Source: Perkinsus olseni
Taxonomy: Eukaryota; Perkinsozoa; Perkinsida; Perkinsidae
Direction: 5' to 3'
DNA length: 54,599 bases
NCBI GenBank assembly: GCA_013115135.1
Contig: JABANP010000360.1
Location: 1 to 54,599, forward strand
Below are positions 32,861 through 41,772 of the stretch, one piece after another. A program made the translations under genes and the position numbers. How positions within the stretch are numbered: the stretch's first letter is position 1; the number at the start of each line of letters is the position of its first letter. The notes under the pieces were generated by a model. That model was not told the origin of the DNA and did no database searches. It worked only from the letters and a program-made list of their open reading frames with translations.

Positions 32861-33046
32861 GCGCTGGGTGCGTACGTGATCGAGGAAATGTGCCCCTAAC
32901 CAGGATACACAGCCTTAAGTGGTGTGATACATTTTCACTTCTTGAACAGGGCTGGGTAACATTATGATAATACCGCTTGATTCACAACGAGAAGTCCATA
33001 CTCGAGATGGAAATTTTGTGAGATACAAGGTCGGTTATGCTCCTCA

Positions 33047-33067
33047 TCCGTAATGCGGAGTCCGCAT
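33047..33067 (-). repeat. 14-bp palindromic insertion shared by the tandem units
   Basis: In unit A: TCCGTA, ATGCGGA, centre G, TCCGCAT, with one mismatch. The unit B copy (36519-36539) is perfect, and unit D (43127-43147) matches A. Being shared, it predates the array. In unit E a DIRS-type element is inserted within its last arm. Confidence 0.8.
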
Positions 33068-34079
33068 GACCATCATAAGATACCTTCCTTTCGTATTATC
33101 TGTGTGATGCAATTTCTCACTCAGATTATAGTCATAATGACTAAGTTATTTTGTCCTGGCTTTCACGCACTCAAGTGAACCGATTGTCCTTCGCGATACG
33201 ATCGAGTAAGGGTGCGTGACACGACCAGCTGACCGCTTTTTTTACTCGTATGCTTTTTATCTCACTTTTGGGACCATTTTGTACCACATGTATCATCGTT
33301 TCGAGTTTTGGTGTAGCCCCCTAAAATTGGGAGCTCATAGCTAACGCGTTGTACGTCATAAAACTAACGTACGACTTCGAGGGGGTTCTCGGTCCCCGGT
33401 CGCATTTTTTCGTCACTAACAATCAAGTGTCTTATTTCTTTCTCACGCTGTCTGCTTCCCCTACCCATGACCTCCTGATCGAGTTCTTGAGTAGGTAAGT
33501 GCGCATGCGTCATGGATCGTCCTGCACCTTCACAAAGTAAGGTTGCGATATCGAATAGTCCACCTCGTGTAACGAAGGACTATTACTACTGTTGATGGAC
33601 TAGGAGGAATACAAATCAGCTCACCGCCTACCTGTCAACCACTTGCCCGCCACGACGATCTCCTTTCGTTAACGTGATCTTAATCGACGATTTGCGAAGT
33701 CGACTCTCATCTGATCGCAGGAACGCATCACCCAGCTGCTGCGTGAGGTAATACAAGCAGTGAGGACAGGATACTCGGCCCGTCGAATTCAGAGGCGTCG
33801 GAAAGGTCTCAGATAGCCGCCCTGACGTTGAACCAACTTCAGTTCGCGGAGGATACTCGAGAACGTCATTAACCTCGATTTATCGTCACAACACAACACT
33901 TGACTTCTCATGCGAGTAAACTGACGATTACCACAATTCCTCAGCTGCGTAAGACGTTATCAGTTCGATATAGTTTCCTCATATTCTCCGTAAATTTGAT
34001 GTACCACCTCGTGTGTCAACGCTGTGTAGTGCAAGGTATCATTATCGGACTCTCGAGTAGCATCTTAAACCTCCTAGCG

Positions 34080-34310
34080 ATGCATTCTGTCCCGACTTGG
34101 CTGATAGTCGCTTAGCGGTGACGCTTTCTCAACCTCCTTCAGAAATGAAGAAATCAAGTTCATGAGGGTGGGAGGCAGCCCGACACCGGGCGAGTATGTA
34201 TAAAACATAATGTATTCAAGGAGAAAGCGGGTCCCTATCTCGAGGTGAGTTACAGAATACGCTCTGACGGGTATGGAGATATGGGGGTTAAGTGCAAGAG
34301 GCGTCACGAG
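34080..34310 (+). pseudogene. Relic of a copy-5-like secreted gene (unit A)
   Basis: A start and part of a signal peptide (MHSVPTWLIVA) run into a stop. Sequence matching the middle of copy 5 follows (SGDAFSTSFRNEEIK...RVGGSPTPGEYV, about 28165-28330), with internal deletion and stops. The 3' side continues into copy-5 downstream sequence (GAAGACTATTATCAT). The same relic is at 37552-37795, 44163-44395 and 53168-53410. Confidence 0.8.
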
Positions 34311-34793
34311 AAAGACTATTATCATAGTACTAATGTTAGACTATCACTAAGCATAGCTCAGGACTCCTTTTTCCCTTATCTCCAGAGACTTGCGCAGTAC
34401 CTCAGTGCCAATTCATTCACCCTCCTGTCCTCGCAACTCCAGTCGACAAGCTCCAGTGAAGGAACATTCAGGATTCAATTGTCTGCTCCCTTACACGGAG
34501 CACTGCAGAGTCGTGCGCTCCTATGTGCTGCGGGAAAATATGTTCGATACTTTGAGTGAGTAACCTATCCGATAGGTTCCGATAGGTGCGATAGGTCCTA
34601 TCGCAGCGCAGAACCCGTCGGGGCAAGGCAATTGACCACTTTGAAGGCACTCTTGACAGCAGTTCCGTGGACATTGGGATTCGCTGAGAGTGAGGACCAT
34701 GGGGATAACGTTAGCAACATTATGGTGTCACATGATATTGAATGGCTGATGCCTCCGAGTGGTATCCGGAGTCGGGTACATGGCGCGGGACAC

Positions 34794-35040
34794 TGTCCCG
34801 GACCAAGTCACGGACCACCGTCCGCATCACGTTCCGGACCACGTTCCGCATCACGTCCCAGACCACGTTCCGGACCACGTTCCGGACCACGTCTCGAACC
34901 ACGTCTCGGACCAGGTCTCGGACCAGGTCCCGGACCACGTTCCGGACCACGTCCCGGACCACGTCCCGGGCCACGTCCTAGACCACGTCCCGGGCCACGT
35001 CCTGGACCACGTCCCGGGCCACGTCTCGGACCAGGACCCA
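34794..35040. repeat. 12-bp minisatellite, unit A
   Basis: About twenty tandem copies of a 12-bp unit related to GTTCCGGACCAC with variants (GTCTCGGACCAG, GTCCCGGGCCAC). Because 12 is a multiple of 3, several frames stay open on both strands and spell four-residue repeats (VPDH, GPRS, RTTS, VRDV). These are repeat artefacts. It ends about 390 bp before the next gene start, so it might affect the promoter. Confidence 0.93.
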
Positions 35041-35114
35041 GGGCTTTCCCCGTATATTTTGCCACATTAACTCATCGGCACCGTCTGTACTGAGCTCATA
35101 GTCCCGTTTCTCCT

Positions 35115-35135
35115 CTGCATTTAATGCAGTGCATT
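35115..35135 (+). repeat. 14-bp palindromic insertion shared by all tandem units, perfect
   Basis: Arm CTGCATT, centre T, inverted arm, then TGCATT. Also at 38570-38590, 45198-45218 and 54177-54197, so it was present in the founder unit. Confidence 0.87.
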
Positions 35136-35179
35136 ACGTCACGAACTATAACCATGCATTTCCTCCTCCTCGGGTCTCG

Positions 35180-35199
35180 GGGAACCGTTTCACTGAAAC
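35180..35199 (-). repeat. Decayed 14-bp palindromic insertion shared by tandem units
   Basis: GGGAAC, CGTTTCA, centre C, TGAAACG. The 6-mer has two substitutions. The homologous founder sequence at about 31680 (GGGAAACGTCCGTGAC) is 14 bp shorter, so it is an insertion. Confidence 0.6.
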
Positions 35200-35427
35200 G
35201 TCAGTGATGTCGCGACTTGTGGCGCCAAGCCCGCGCGTGCGAGTTGGTTTGATCGAACACTGTATAGCTGAAACCAGAGCAAATCTTTGAGTTTCCCACA
35301 TCGACGAAGTCAGAGGAAGTTGCCTCCCTGAACTACAATGAGGTATCAGTGATTGAAACCTCCCGATGAGACTCTCATGAGAGGCTTTCCTCATTAGCTT
35401 CTGCCCATTCAGTCCCTTCTTTTCTTG

Positions 35428-36332
35428 ATGAGAAACCCCGACCTACTCTGGCTACTAGTCGCTCAGGCTCTGGTCATCACGGTGGCTCAGGACGCTGGCA
35501 AGTTCGTTCACGAGAACAGAGATTTCACTATGACTTACTATGTGTACGAGGACCACAAGGTCGATTTTGCCTTCACGCTAAGTGGCGAACCCGAAACAAG
35601 TCCGCCCCATAGCCGGTCTGTGACTTACGCATTCAGTCCCGGTGCTTTCTACGTCACGTGGCCGTTCCCGTTGGCGAGGGCGGCGAGCTCTGTGTACACC
35701 CTCCACGAGTCGTGGACCACGACGAGCATTCTCATCTGAGCTTTGATGACTGGTATAACACAATCAAGTTCTTGCTAGCAAACGCCGGTCTTGTCGAGCC
35801 CGAAAACCTCAACCCTCTGGCTGAAATTCAGCCTGGGGACTTGGCCACCTTGACTCACTACGGCAAGAACTCTATCACCACGAGCTTCCGGGAAAGAGAG
35901 CTCAGGTTTTTGCGGGTGACGCCTACCTTGACACCGGGTGAGTATGTCTACGAGGGACCTCTCTTCACTATGACTTTCGATGTGAACAAGGATCATGAAG
36001 TTAAATTCTCGATCTATGTCCCTGAGCCTCCGCTACGTAGGGGTGATATACCTGTAGCTGCTTCTATTTCCCTTGGCCCGTATCCTTTACGGAGTGTTAC
36101 CGGTTTCACTTACACCCTCGGCTTCGATAAGGCTGGGCCCGACGCGCTTGATTGGCGTGTGGAGCTCGACCGCTTCTTCAGAAACACTGGACTGATGGAT
36201 TATGACGAGTTCTACCCATCTGCACCTAGCCAGGAGTGGGATCTCACGGTTCTAACCTACACGAGCGATGGCTCTATCGTAACCAACTTCCAGGAGGAGA
36301 AGGTGGAGTTCAAGAGGGTCGCACGCAACTAG
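35428..36332 (+). pseudogene. Tandem unit B: secreted-family gene frameshifted by a 14-bp palindromic insertion
   Basis: Nearly identical to the unit A gene, with signal peptide MRNPDLLWLLVAQALVITVAQ. The frame is broken at 35709-35722 by a palindromic insertion absent from unit A. Translation from the ATG stops at 35739 after ESWTTTSILI. The remainder, matching unit A from HSHLSFDDWYN, is open in another frame to the same terminal KRVARN and TAG. Unless the 14 bp are bypassed, only about 103 residues are made. Confidence 0.88.
35702..35722 (+). repeat. 14-bp palindromic insertion in coding sequence, empty site in unit A, perfect
   Basis: Arm TCCACGA, centre G, inverted arm, then CCACGA. Unit A has the arm once at 32244-32250 with the same flanks. 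The net gain is 14 bp and the reading frame shifts. Confidence 0.95.
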
Positions 36333-37609
36333 GCGCTGGGTGCGTACGTGATCGAAGAAATGTGTCTCTAACCAGGATACGCAGCCTCAAGTGGTGTGAT
36401 ACATTTTCACTTCTTGAACAGGGCTGGGTAACATTATGATAATACCGCTTGATTCACAACGAGAAGTCCATACTCGAGATGGAAATTTTGTGAGATACAA
36501 GGTCGGTTATGCTCCTCCTCCGCAATGCGGAGTCCGCATGACCATCATAAGATACCTTTCTTTCGTATTATCTGTGTGATGCAATTTCTCACTCAGATTA
36601 TAGTCATAATGACTAAGTTGTTTTGTCCTGGCTTTCACGCACTCAAGTGAACCGATTGTACTGCGCGATACGACCGAGTAAGGGTGCGTGACACGACCAG
36701 CTGACCGCTTTTTTCACTCGTATACTTTTTATCTCACTTTTGGGACCATTTTGTACCACATGTATCATCGTTTCGAGTTTTGGTGTAGCCCCCTAAAATT
36801 GGGAGCTCATAGCTAACGCGTTGTACGTTATGAAACTAACGTACGACTTCGAGGGGGTTCTCGGTCCCCGGTCGCATTTTTTCGTCACTAACAATCAAGT
36901 GTCTTATTTCTTTCTCACGCTGTCTGCTTCCCCTACCCATGACCTCCTGATCGAGTTCTTGAGTAGGTAAGTGCGCATGCGTCATGGATCGTCCTGCACC
37001 TTCACAAAGTAAGGTTGCGATATCGAATAGTCCACCTCGTGTAACGAAGGACTATTACTACTGTTGATGGACTAGGAGGAATACAAATCAGCTCACCGCC
37101 TACCTGTCAACCACTTGCCCGCCACGACGATCTCCTTTCGTTAACGTGATCTTAATCGACGATTTGCGAAGTCGACTCTCATCTGATCGCAGGAACGCAT
37201 CACCCAGCTGCTGCGTGAGGTAATACAAGCAGTGAGGGCAGGATACTCGGCCCGTCGAATTCAGAGGCGTCGGAAAGGTCTCAGATAGCCGCCCTGACGT
37301 TGAACCAACTTCAGTTCGCGGAGGATACTCGAGAACGTCATTAACCTCGATTTATCGTCACAACACAACACTTGACTTCTCATGCGAGGAAACTGACGAT
37401 TACCACAATTCCTCAGCTGCGTAAGACGTTATCAATTCGATATAGTTTCCTCATATTCTCCGTAGATTTGATGTACCACCTCGTGTGTCAACGCTGTGTA
37501 GTGCAAGGTATCATTATCGGACTCTCGAGTAGCATCTTAAACCTCCTAGCGATGCATTCTGTCCCGACTTGGCTGATAGTCGCTTAGCGGTGACGCTTTC
37601 TCAACCTCC

Positions 37610-37630
37610 TTCAGAATTTCTGAATCAGAA
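37610..37630 (+). repeat. 14-bp palindromic insertion, empty site in unit A, perfect
   Basis: Arm TTCAGAA, centre T, inverted arm, then TCAGAA, within the relic gene of unit B. Unit A has TTCAGAA once at 34138-34144 followed by the same ATGAAG. Confidence 0.95.
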
Positions 37631-38198
37631 ATGAAGAAATCAAGTTCATGAGGGTGGGAGGCAGCCCGACACCGGGCGAGTATGTATAAAACATAATGTA
37701 TTCAAGGAGAAAGCGGGTCCCTATCTCGAGGTGAGTTACAGAATACGCTCTGACGGGTATGGAGATATGGGGGTTAAGTGCAAGAGGCGTCACGAGAAAG
37801 ACTATTATCATAGTACTAATGTTAGACTTCTATCACTGAGCATAGCTCAGGACTCCTTTTTCCCTTATCTCCAGAGACTTGCGCAGTACCTCAGTGCCAA
37901 TTCATTCACCCTCCTGTCCTCGCAACTCCAGTCGACAAGCTCCAGTGAAGGAACATTCAGGATTCAATTGTCTGCTCCCTTACACGGAGCACTGCAGAGT
38001 CGTGCGCTCCTATGTGCTGCGGGAAAATATGTTCGATACTTTGAGTGAGTAACCTATCCGATAGGTTCCGATAGGTGCGATAGGTCCTATCGCAGCGCAG
38101 AACCCGTCGGGGCAAGGCAATTGACCACTTTGAAGGCACTCTTGACAGCAGTTCCGTGGACATTGGGATTCGCTGAGAGTGAGGACCATGGGGATAAC

Positions 38199-38219
38199 GT
38201 TAGCATTGCTAACTTAGCT
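38199..38219 (+). repeat. 14-bp palindromic insertion, empty site in unit A
   Basis: Arm GTTAGCA, centre T, inverted arm, then TTAGCT (one mismatch). Unit A has GTTAGCA once at 34710-34716 followed by ACATTATGG. The gain is 14 bp. Confidence 0.92.
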
Positions 38220-38298
38220 ACATTATGGTGTCACATGATATTGAATGGCTGATGCCTCCGAGTGGTATCCGGAGTCGGGTACATGGCGCGGGACACTG

Positions 38299-38495
38299 TC
38301 CCGGACCAAGTCACGGACCACCGTCCGCATCACGTTCCGGACCACGTTCCGCATCACGTCCCAGACCACGTTCCGGACCACGTTCCGGACCACGTCTCGA
38401 ACCACGTCTCGGACCAGGTCTCGGACCAGGTCCCGGACCACGTCCCGGACCACGTCCCGGACCACGTCCCGGGCCACGTCTCGGACCAGGACCCA
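38299..38495. repeat. 12-bp minisatellite, unit B (contracted allele)
   Basis: Same repeat as in unit A with four to five fewer 12-bp copies, missing from the GGGCCAC/TAGACCAC stretch. The copy number therefore differs between adjacent units. Confidence 0.88.
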
Positions 38496-38881
38496 GGGCT
38501 TTCCCCGTATATTTTGCCACATTAACTCATCGGCACCGTCTGTACTGAGCTCATAGTCCCGTTTCTCCTCTGCATTTAATGCAGTGCATTACGTCACGAA
38601 CAATAACCATGCATTTCCTCCTCCTCGGGTCTCGGGGAACCGTTTCACTGAAACGTCAGTGATGTCGCGACTTGTGGCGCCAAGCCCGCGCGTGCGAGTT
38701 GGTTTGATCGAACACTGTATAGCTGAAACCAGAGCAAATCATTGAGTTTCTCACATCGACGAAGTCAGAAGAAATTGCCTCCCTGAACTACAATGAGGTA
38801 TCAGAGATTGAAACCTCCCGATGAGACTCTCATGAGAGGCTTTCCTCATTAGCTTCTGCCATTCAGTCCCTTCTTTTCTTA

Positions 38882-39076
38882 ATGAGAAACCTCGCCCTAC
38901 TCTGGCTACTAGTCGCTCAGGCTCTGGTCACCACAGCGGCTCAGGACGCTGGCAAGTTCGTGCACGAGACGAGAGATTTCACTATGACTTATGATGTGAA
39001 CAAGGATCATGAAGTAACATTCTCGATCTATGTCCCTGTGCCTCCGCTTCATAGGGGCGACATACCTAAAGCTGAG
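38882..39076 (+). pseudogene. Tandem unit C: secreted-family gene cut off by retroelement sequence
   Basis: Signal peptide MRNLALLWLLVAQALVTTAAQ is joined directly to a module of the second type (RDFTMTYDVNKDHEVTFSIYVPVPPLHRGDIPKA). This gene therefore has the single-module layout of copies 1-5, not the duplicated layout of units A and B. Family similarity ends at about 39076 and LTR-element sequence follows. Confidence 0.8.
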
Positions 39077-39462
39077 CGTCACAGTACGGAGAGTCCGACA
39101 CTCCATACTTCTTGCTCACGTCTCCTCGGGTTTCTCGTTTTAGTAGTTGGTGCATTGGCCCGTGGCTGTAAACTCATCATTTCAGCTCACCCTCTCACGC
39201 CACGTCGGAGGTGATGCGAGAGTCAGCGTTCACCTCTGCAACTCGCCACCGTCTCGCAGTACTGGCTTATACAGTTCACCACGGCTCTGGACCACAGCCT
39301 CTGGTGCCAGGTTCACGGATCGCGGTAGCAATTTGACGGTTTGGCCTAGCCATCCGAAGACCGTGGTTGTACGAAATGTGCCGCAAACGTGCTCACGTCG
39401 TGCGCCGCATGCCTGTGCCATGTTTAAGGGAGGCTGTCTCCTTACGAACGTCGTGTCACCAA

Positions 39463-39483
39463 TCAGTGGCCCACTGGCAGTGG
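39463..39483 (+). repeat. 14-bp palindromic insertion, one mismatch
   Basis: Arm TCAGTGG, centre C, inverted arm with one substitution at its outer base, then CAGTGG. Confidence 0.7.
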
Positions 39484-39516
39484 GTCTTCGTCGACGCGCT
39501 GCGCGTCACAAGTACG

Positions 39517-39537
39517 AACAATCGTTGTTCAACAATG
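39517..39537 (-). repeat. 14-bp palindromic insertion, one mismatch
   Basis: Minus-strand orientation: AACAAT, CGTTGTT, centre C, AACAATG. Confidence 0.65.
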
Positions 39538-39649
39538 ACAAGTGTCATGTTATACGTGGCGTGCGCACTAAACTGTGAAACTCCCTTATTGCAGGCGCGT
39601 ATCTGAAGACTTTCATCCGATCTCTGTGCGCGCCATCCCTCCCTGGCAG

Positions 39650-39670
39650 GCGCTCCGGGAGCGCCGCTCC
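39650..39670 (+). repeat. 14-bp palindromic insertion, perfect
   Basis: Arm GCGCTCC, centre G, inverted arm, then CGCTCC. All 13 constrained positions match. Confidence 0.85.
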
Positions 39671-39682
39671 CAGCTGCACGCG

Positions 39683-39703
39683 AGTACAGCCTGTACTGTA
39701 CAG
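39683..39703 (+). repeat. 14-bp palindromic insertion, perfect
   Basis: Arm AGTACAG, centre C, inverted arm, then GTACAG. Only 12 bp separate it from the preceding insertion. Confidence 0.85.
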
Positions 39704-39841
39704 GGACCCTGCACTCGCGTGGATTCTCCCGCACTCTATTGAACACATGCTCCCCGAACTTCGCAGAGAAGTCTCCCGCCAGTCCGGTTCCGATACTCTG
39801 CAGTAACGGCACACCAGTAAGAGTACCCGAGCTGATCCAAG

Positions 39842-39862
39842 TTGGCCAGCCCAACTTGGGCT
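39842..39862 (-). repeat. 14-bp palindromic insertion, one mismatch
   Basis: Minus-strand orientation: TTGGCC, AGCCCAA, centre C, TTGGGCT. One substitution in the 6-mer. Confidence 0.65.
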
Positions 39863-40335
39863 GGCAACCAGTTTCTAGTATCGCTCTACGCCTGACACGC
39901 AATTCGATGAGGATACATGCTACATTGCGCCACAGATCACGCTATTGATCACAGTGGCGCTTAAATCCCCTCAAGCCTGGGTTTTTTAGCCCTGTTTCGT
40001 CCATCCACTGATGAGACCGAAGACTGTCTCATAGATGACCCGCTTCCCTCTCGTGTAGGGATACGCATCTCTGTTGCTACTGGTGTCTCAGCTGGTGTTC
40101 GACGTCCCCGCCGTTACTGGTCGTCAGGTAGGGTCTGTGGCGTGCGCAGGTCTGGCGCCCTGGATATCCTATGGGACGGTTCCGAAACGGCTGGCTGCGA
40201 AACTGTCCGAGTTGATGATGCCGAATTTAAAGTGTTGCGATGAGTTGCATGCTCACTATTATTCCGTATATAAACCGTAGCCATCTGGCTCAAGACCTTA
40301 GTTGGGTTTTTGCGTTTCCCCAATTAGGATCTAAC

Positions 40336-41772
40336 ATGGCGACACCTTCCGACGAACTCCAAGCGGCAAGAAGCCAAATCCGTCAATCCAAGCGTGCACT
40401 CCGTGACACTCGTGAGAAGTTGAAGAACATCCTCGACGACGAGACCGACGACACCAAGAAGATTATCAATGACCTTCAGGTTAAAGAAGTCAACCTGACC
40501 AAGTGTATCGAGGAACTCGAGTCCCGCATCGCTGAACTCGAGCTGTCCATCGACAACGAGCGTTCACAGATCGCTCGACAAGAAGGCCGGTCGAGAGTTG
40601 CGCTTCCGACATCTCCAACAGCCGACAAGCAGAACAAGCATGCTATTTCATTATTCATGTCCGCCAGCGAGCATGAGCAAGACGACAAACGTGACGACGA
40701 CATCGACAACCACGAGACTCCCTCGAAGATACTCTCGTCCGCCTCCTCCGACCAGCTTACCGCGGCTGACCTTGGCGCTCTCTCGGTACCGTCTCTTCAG
40801 ACTCCGTCATGCATTGGTGCCCATCTGTCCTTGCTGGAACAGCTCTTCCAGGAGGCCGGTGCTGGTACGATCAGCTCTGGTGTGTTCGTACCTCATGGAC
40901 ATCTGCGCATCACTGTGTACAACAAGCTGCTCGAGAGCGTCCAGTCCTGCGAGTTGGTATCGAGTGTCATTCACGACATCGCCCAGAACAGCGAGTACAA
41001 ATGGTCCGTGATCAAGGCTGAACTACAGCAGGAGTTTGCCCGTCGAGACCTTCTCAAAGCCGAGTACAACGCGGTCATGAGGTCTCTCTCCTTCTCTGGC
41101 CTTGGCACCGTGGAAACCTTCTTACGGAAAGCCCTGGCTGCCTTTCGTATGTACCGTACTGTGTACGGTTCTGACCGGGCTGAACTGCGGTCCATGACTA
41201 GATCCGTGGTCATGAAACTGCCAGAGAAGCTCCGGATATGTGTGGTTCAGAGTCTGCAGAGTGAGAAGGTTGGTAGTGGTGACTGGGAACTTGCCTTGCC
41301 GTTTGATGATACCAGTGGTCGTCCGTCTGTGATCTCTGTCATCAGATCCAACTGTCGTACCTTCCGAGATGCTGGTGTCTCTCTCGACAGTCATCACGGT
41401 TCCAACAACAACAGCAACCGTAACCACAGCAACGGCAAAGGCTACCACAACTCTACCGACCGAGTAGCTCAAGTATCTGACGGTAAAGGTGGTCGTGGCG
41501 AGTCTCTCTCCAAGTGGGCTAGCCGCTTCGCGGCTGTGTTTGTCGTCACTGGCCCTGGAGTCGCAGGCTCCCCCGAGAATCACGTCCAGTACGACGATGC
41601 TCGACACTACCCCCGGAAGGATGGTAACGGCGTCATCTGGTTTCTGGCCTATAAGGATGAGGAGAATGGTTCCAAGATCATCGGCGACCTCTCCAGTGAC
41701 CAGTTCGAGACCAGGAGGTTCGAGTTCCGTACCAGACGCCTCACATCTACCCCGGCACCGTCAAAAAACTAA
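40336..41772 (+). CDS. LTR-retroelement Gag
   Basis: A 478-residue structural protein starting MATPSDELQAARSQ (an in-frame ATG at 40240 is upstream but less likely). Residues about 5-95 form a strongly heptad-patterned coiled coil. A capsid-like helical region follows (YKWSVIKAELQQEFARRDLLKAEYNAVMRSL ... VETFLRKALAAFRMYRTVYG), then an Asn/Ser/Gly-rich linker. I see no CCHC zinc knuckle. The frame ends at TAA 41770-41772, directly after an A AAA AAC slippery heptamer, so Gag is probably extended into protease by -1 frameshifting. Confidence 0.75.
   Translation: MATPSDELQAARSQIRQSKRALRDTREKLKNILDDETDDTKKIINDLQVKEVNLTKCIEELESRIAELELSIDNERSQIARQEGRSRVALPTSPTADKQNKHAISLFMSASEHEQDDKRDDDIDNHETPSKILSSASSDQLTAADLGALSVPSLQTPSCIGAHLSLLEQLFQEAGAGTISSGVFVPHGHLRITVYNKLLESVQSCELVSSVIHDIAQNSEYKWSVIKAELQQEFARRDLLKAEYNAVMRSLSFSGLGTVETFLRKALAAFRMYRTVYGSDRAELRSMTRSVVMKLPEKLRICVVQSLQSEKVGSGDWELALPFDDTSGRPSVISVIRSNCRTFRDAGVSLDSHHGSNNNSNRNHSNGKGYHNSTDRVAQVSDGKGGRGESLSKWASRFAAVFVVTGPGVAGSPENHVQYDDARHYPRKDGNGVIWFLAYKDEENGSKIIGDLSSDQFETRRFEFRTRRLTSTPAPSKN
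41763..41769 (+). promoter_or_regulatory. Programmed -1 ribosomal frameshift site A AAA AAC
   Basis: The heptamer is in the correct register (TCA AAA AAC TAA in the Gag frame), so slippage shifts ribosomes into the protease frame, which is open across the Gag stop (KKLSRPDAEV...). The heptamer is the classical X XXY YYZ form used by retroviral gag-pro junctions. A downstream stimulatory structure was not identified. Confidence 0.78.

Larger units (their letters stand above)
31970..35427. repeat. Tandem unit A
   Basis: First unit of an array with period about 3,457 bp, measured between gene starts at 31970, 35428 and 38882. Each unit has a secreted-family gene, a spacer of about 1.2 kb, a relic of a copy-5-like gene, a GATAGG-rich inverted repeat, a 12-bp minisatellite and a short leader. 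Units A and B are nearly identical apart from small indels. Confidence 0.9.
35428..38881. repeat. Tandem unit B
   Basis: Second array unit, near-identical to unit A. It differs by three private 14-bp palindromic insertions (35702, 37610, 38199) and a shorter minisatellite. Confidence 0.9.

Noticed and set aside
34794..35040. Possible CRISPR array
   Set aside because: The 12-bp repeats are directly adjacent without unique spacers, and the genome is eukaryotic. It is a minisatellite.
34632..35093. Long repetitive open frames over the 12-bp minisatellites on both strands
   Set aside because: Any 12-bp repeat without stop codons keeps several frames open. The four-residue repeats, lack of a consistent start and copy-number change between units argue against coding.
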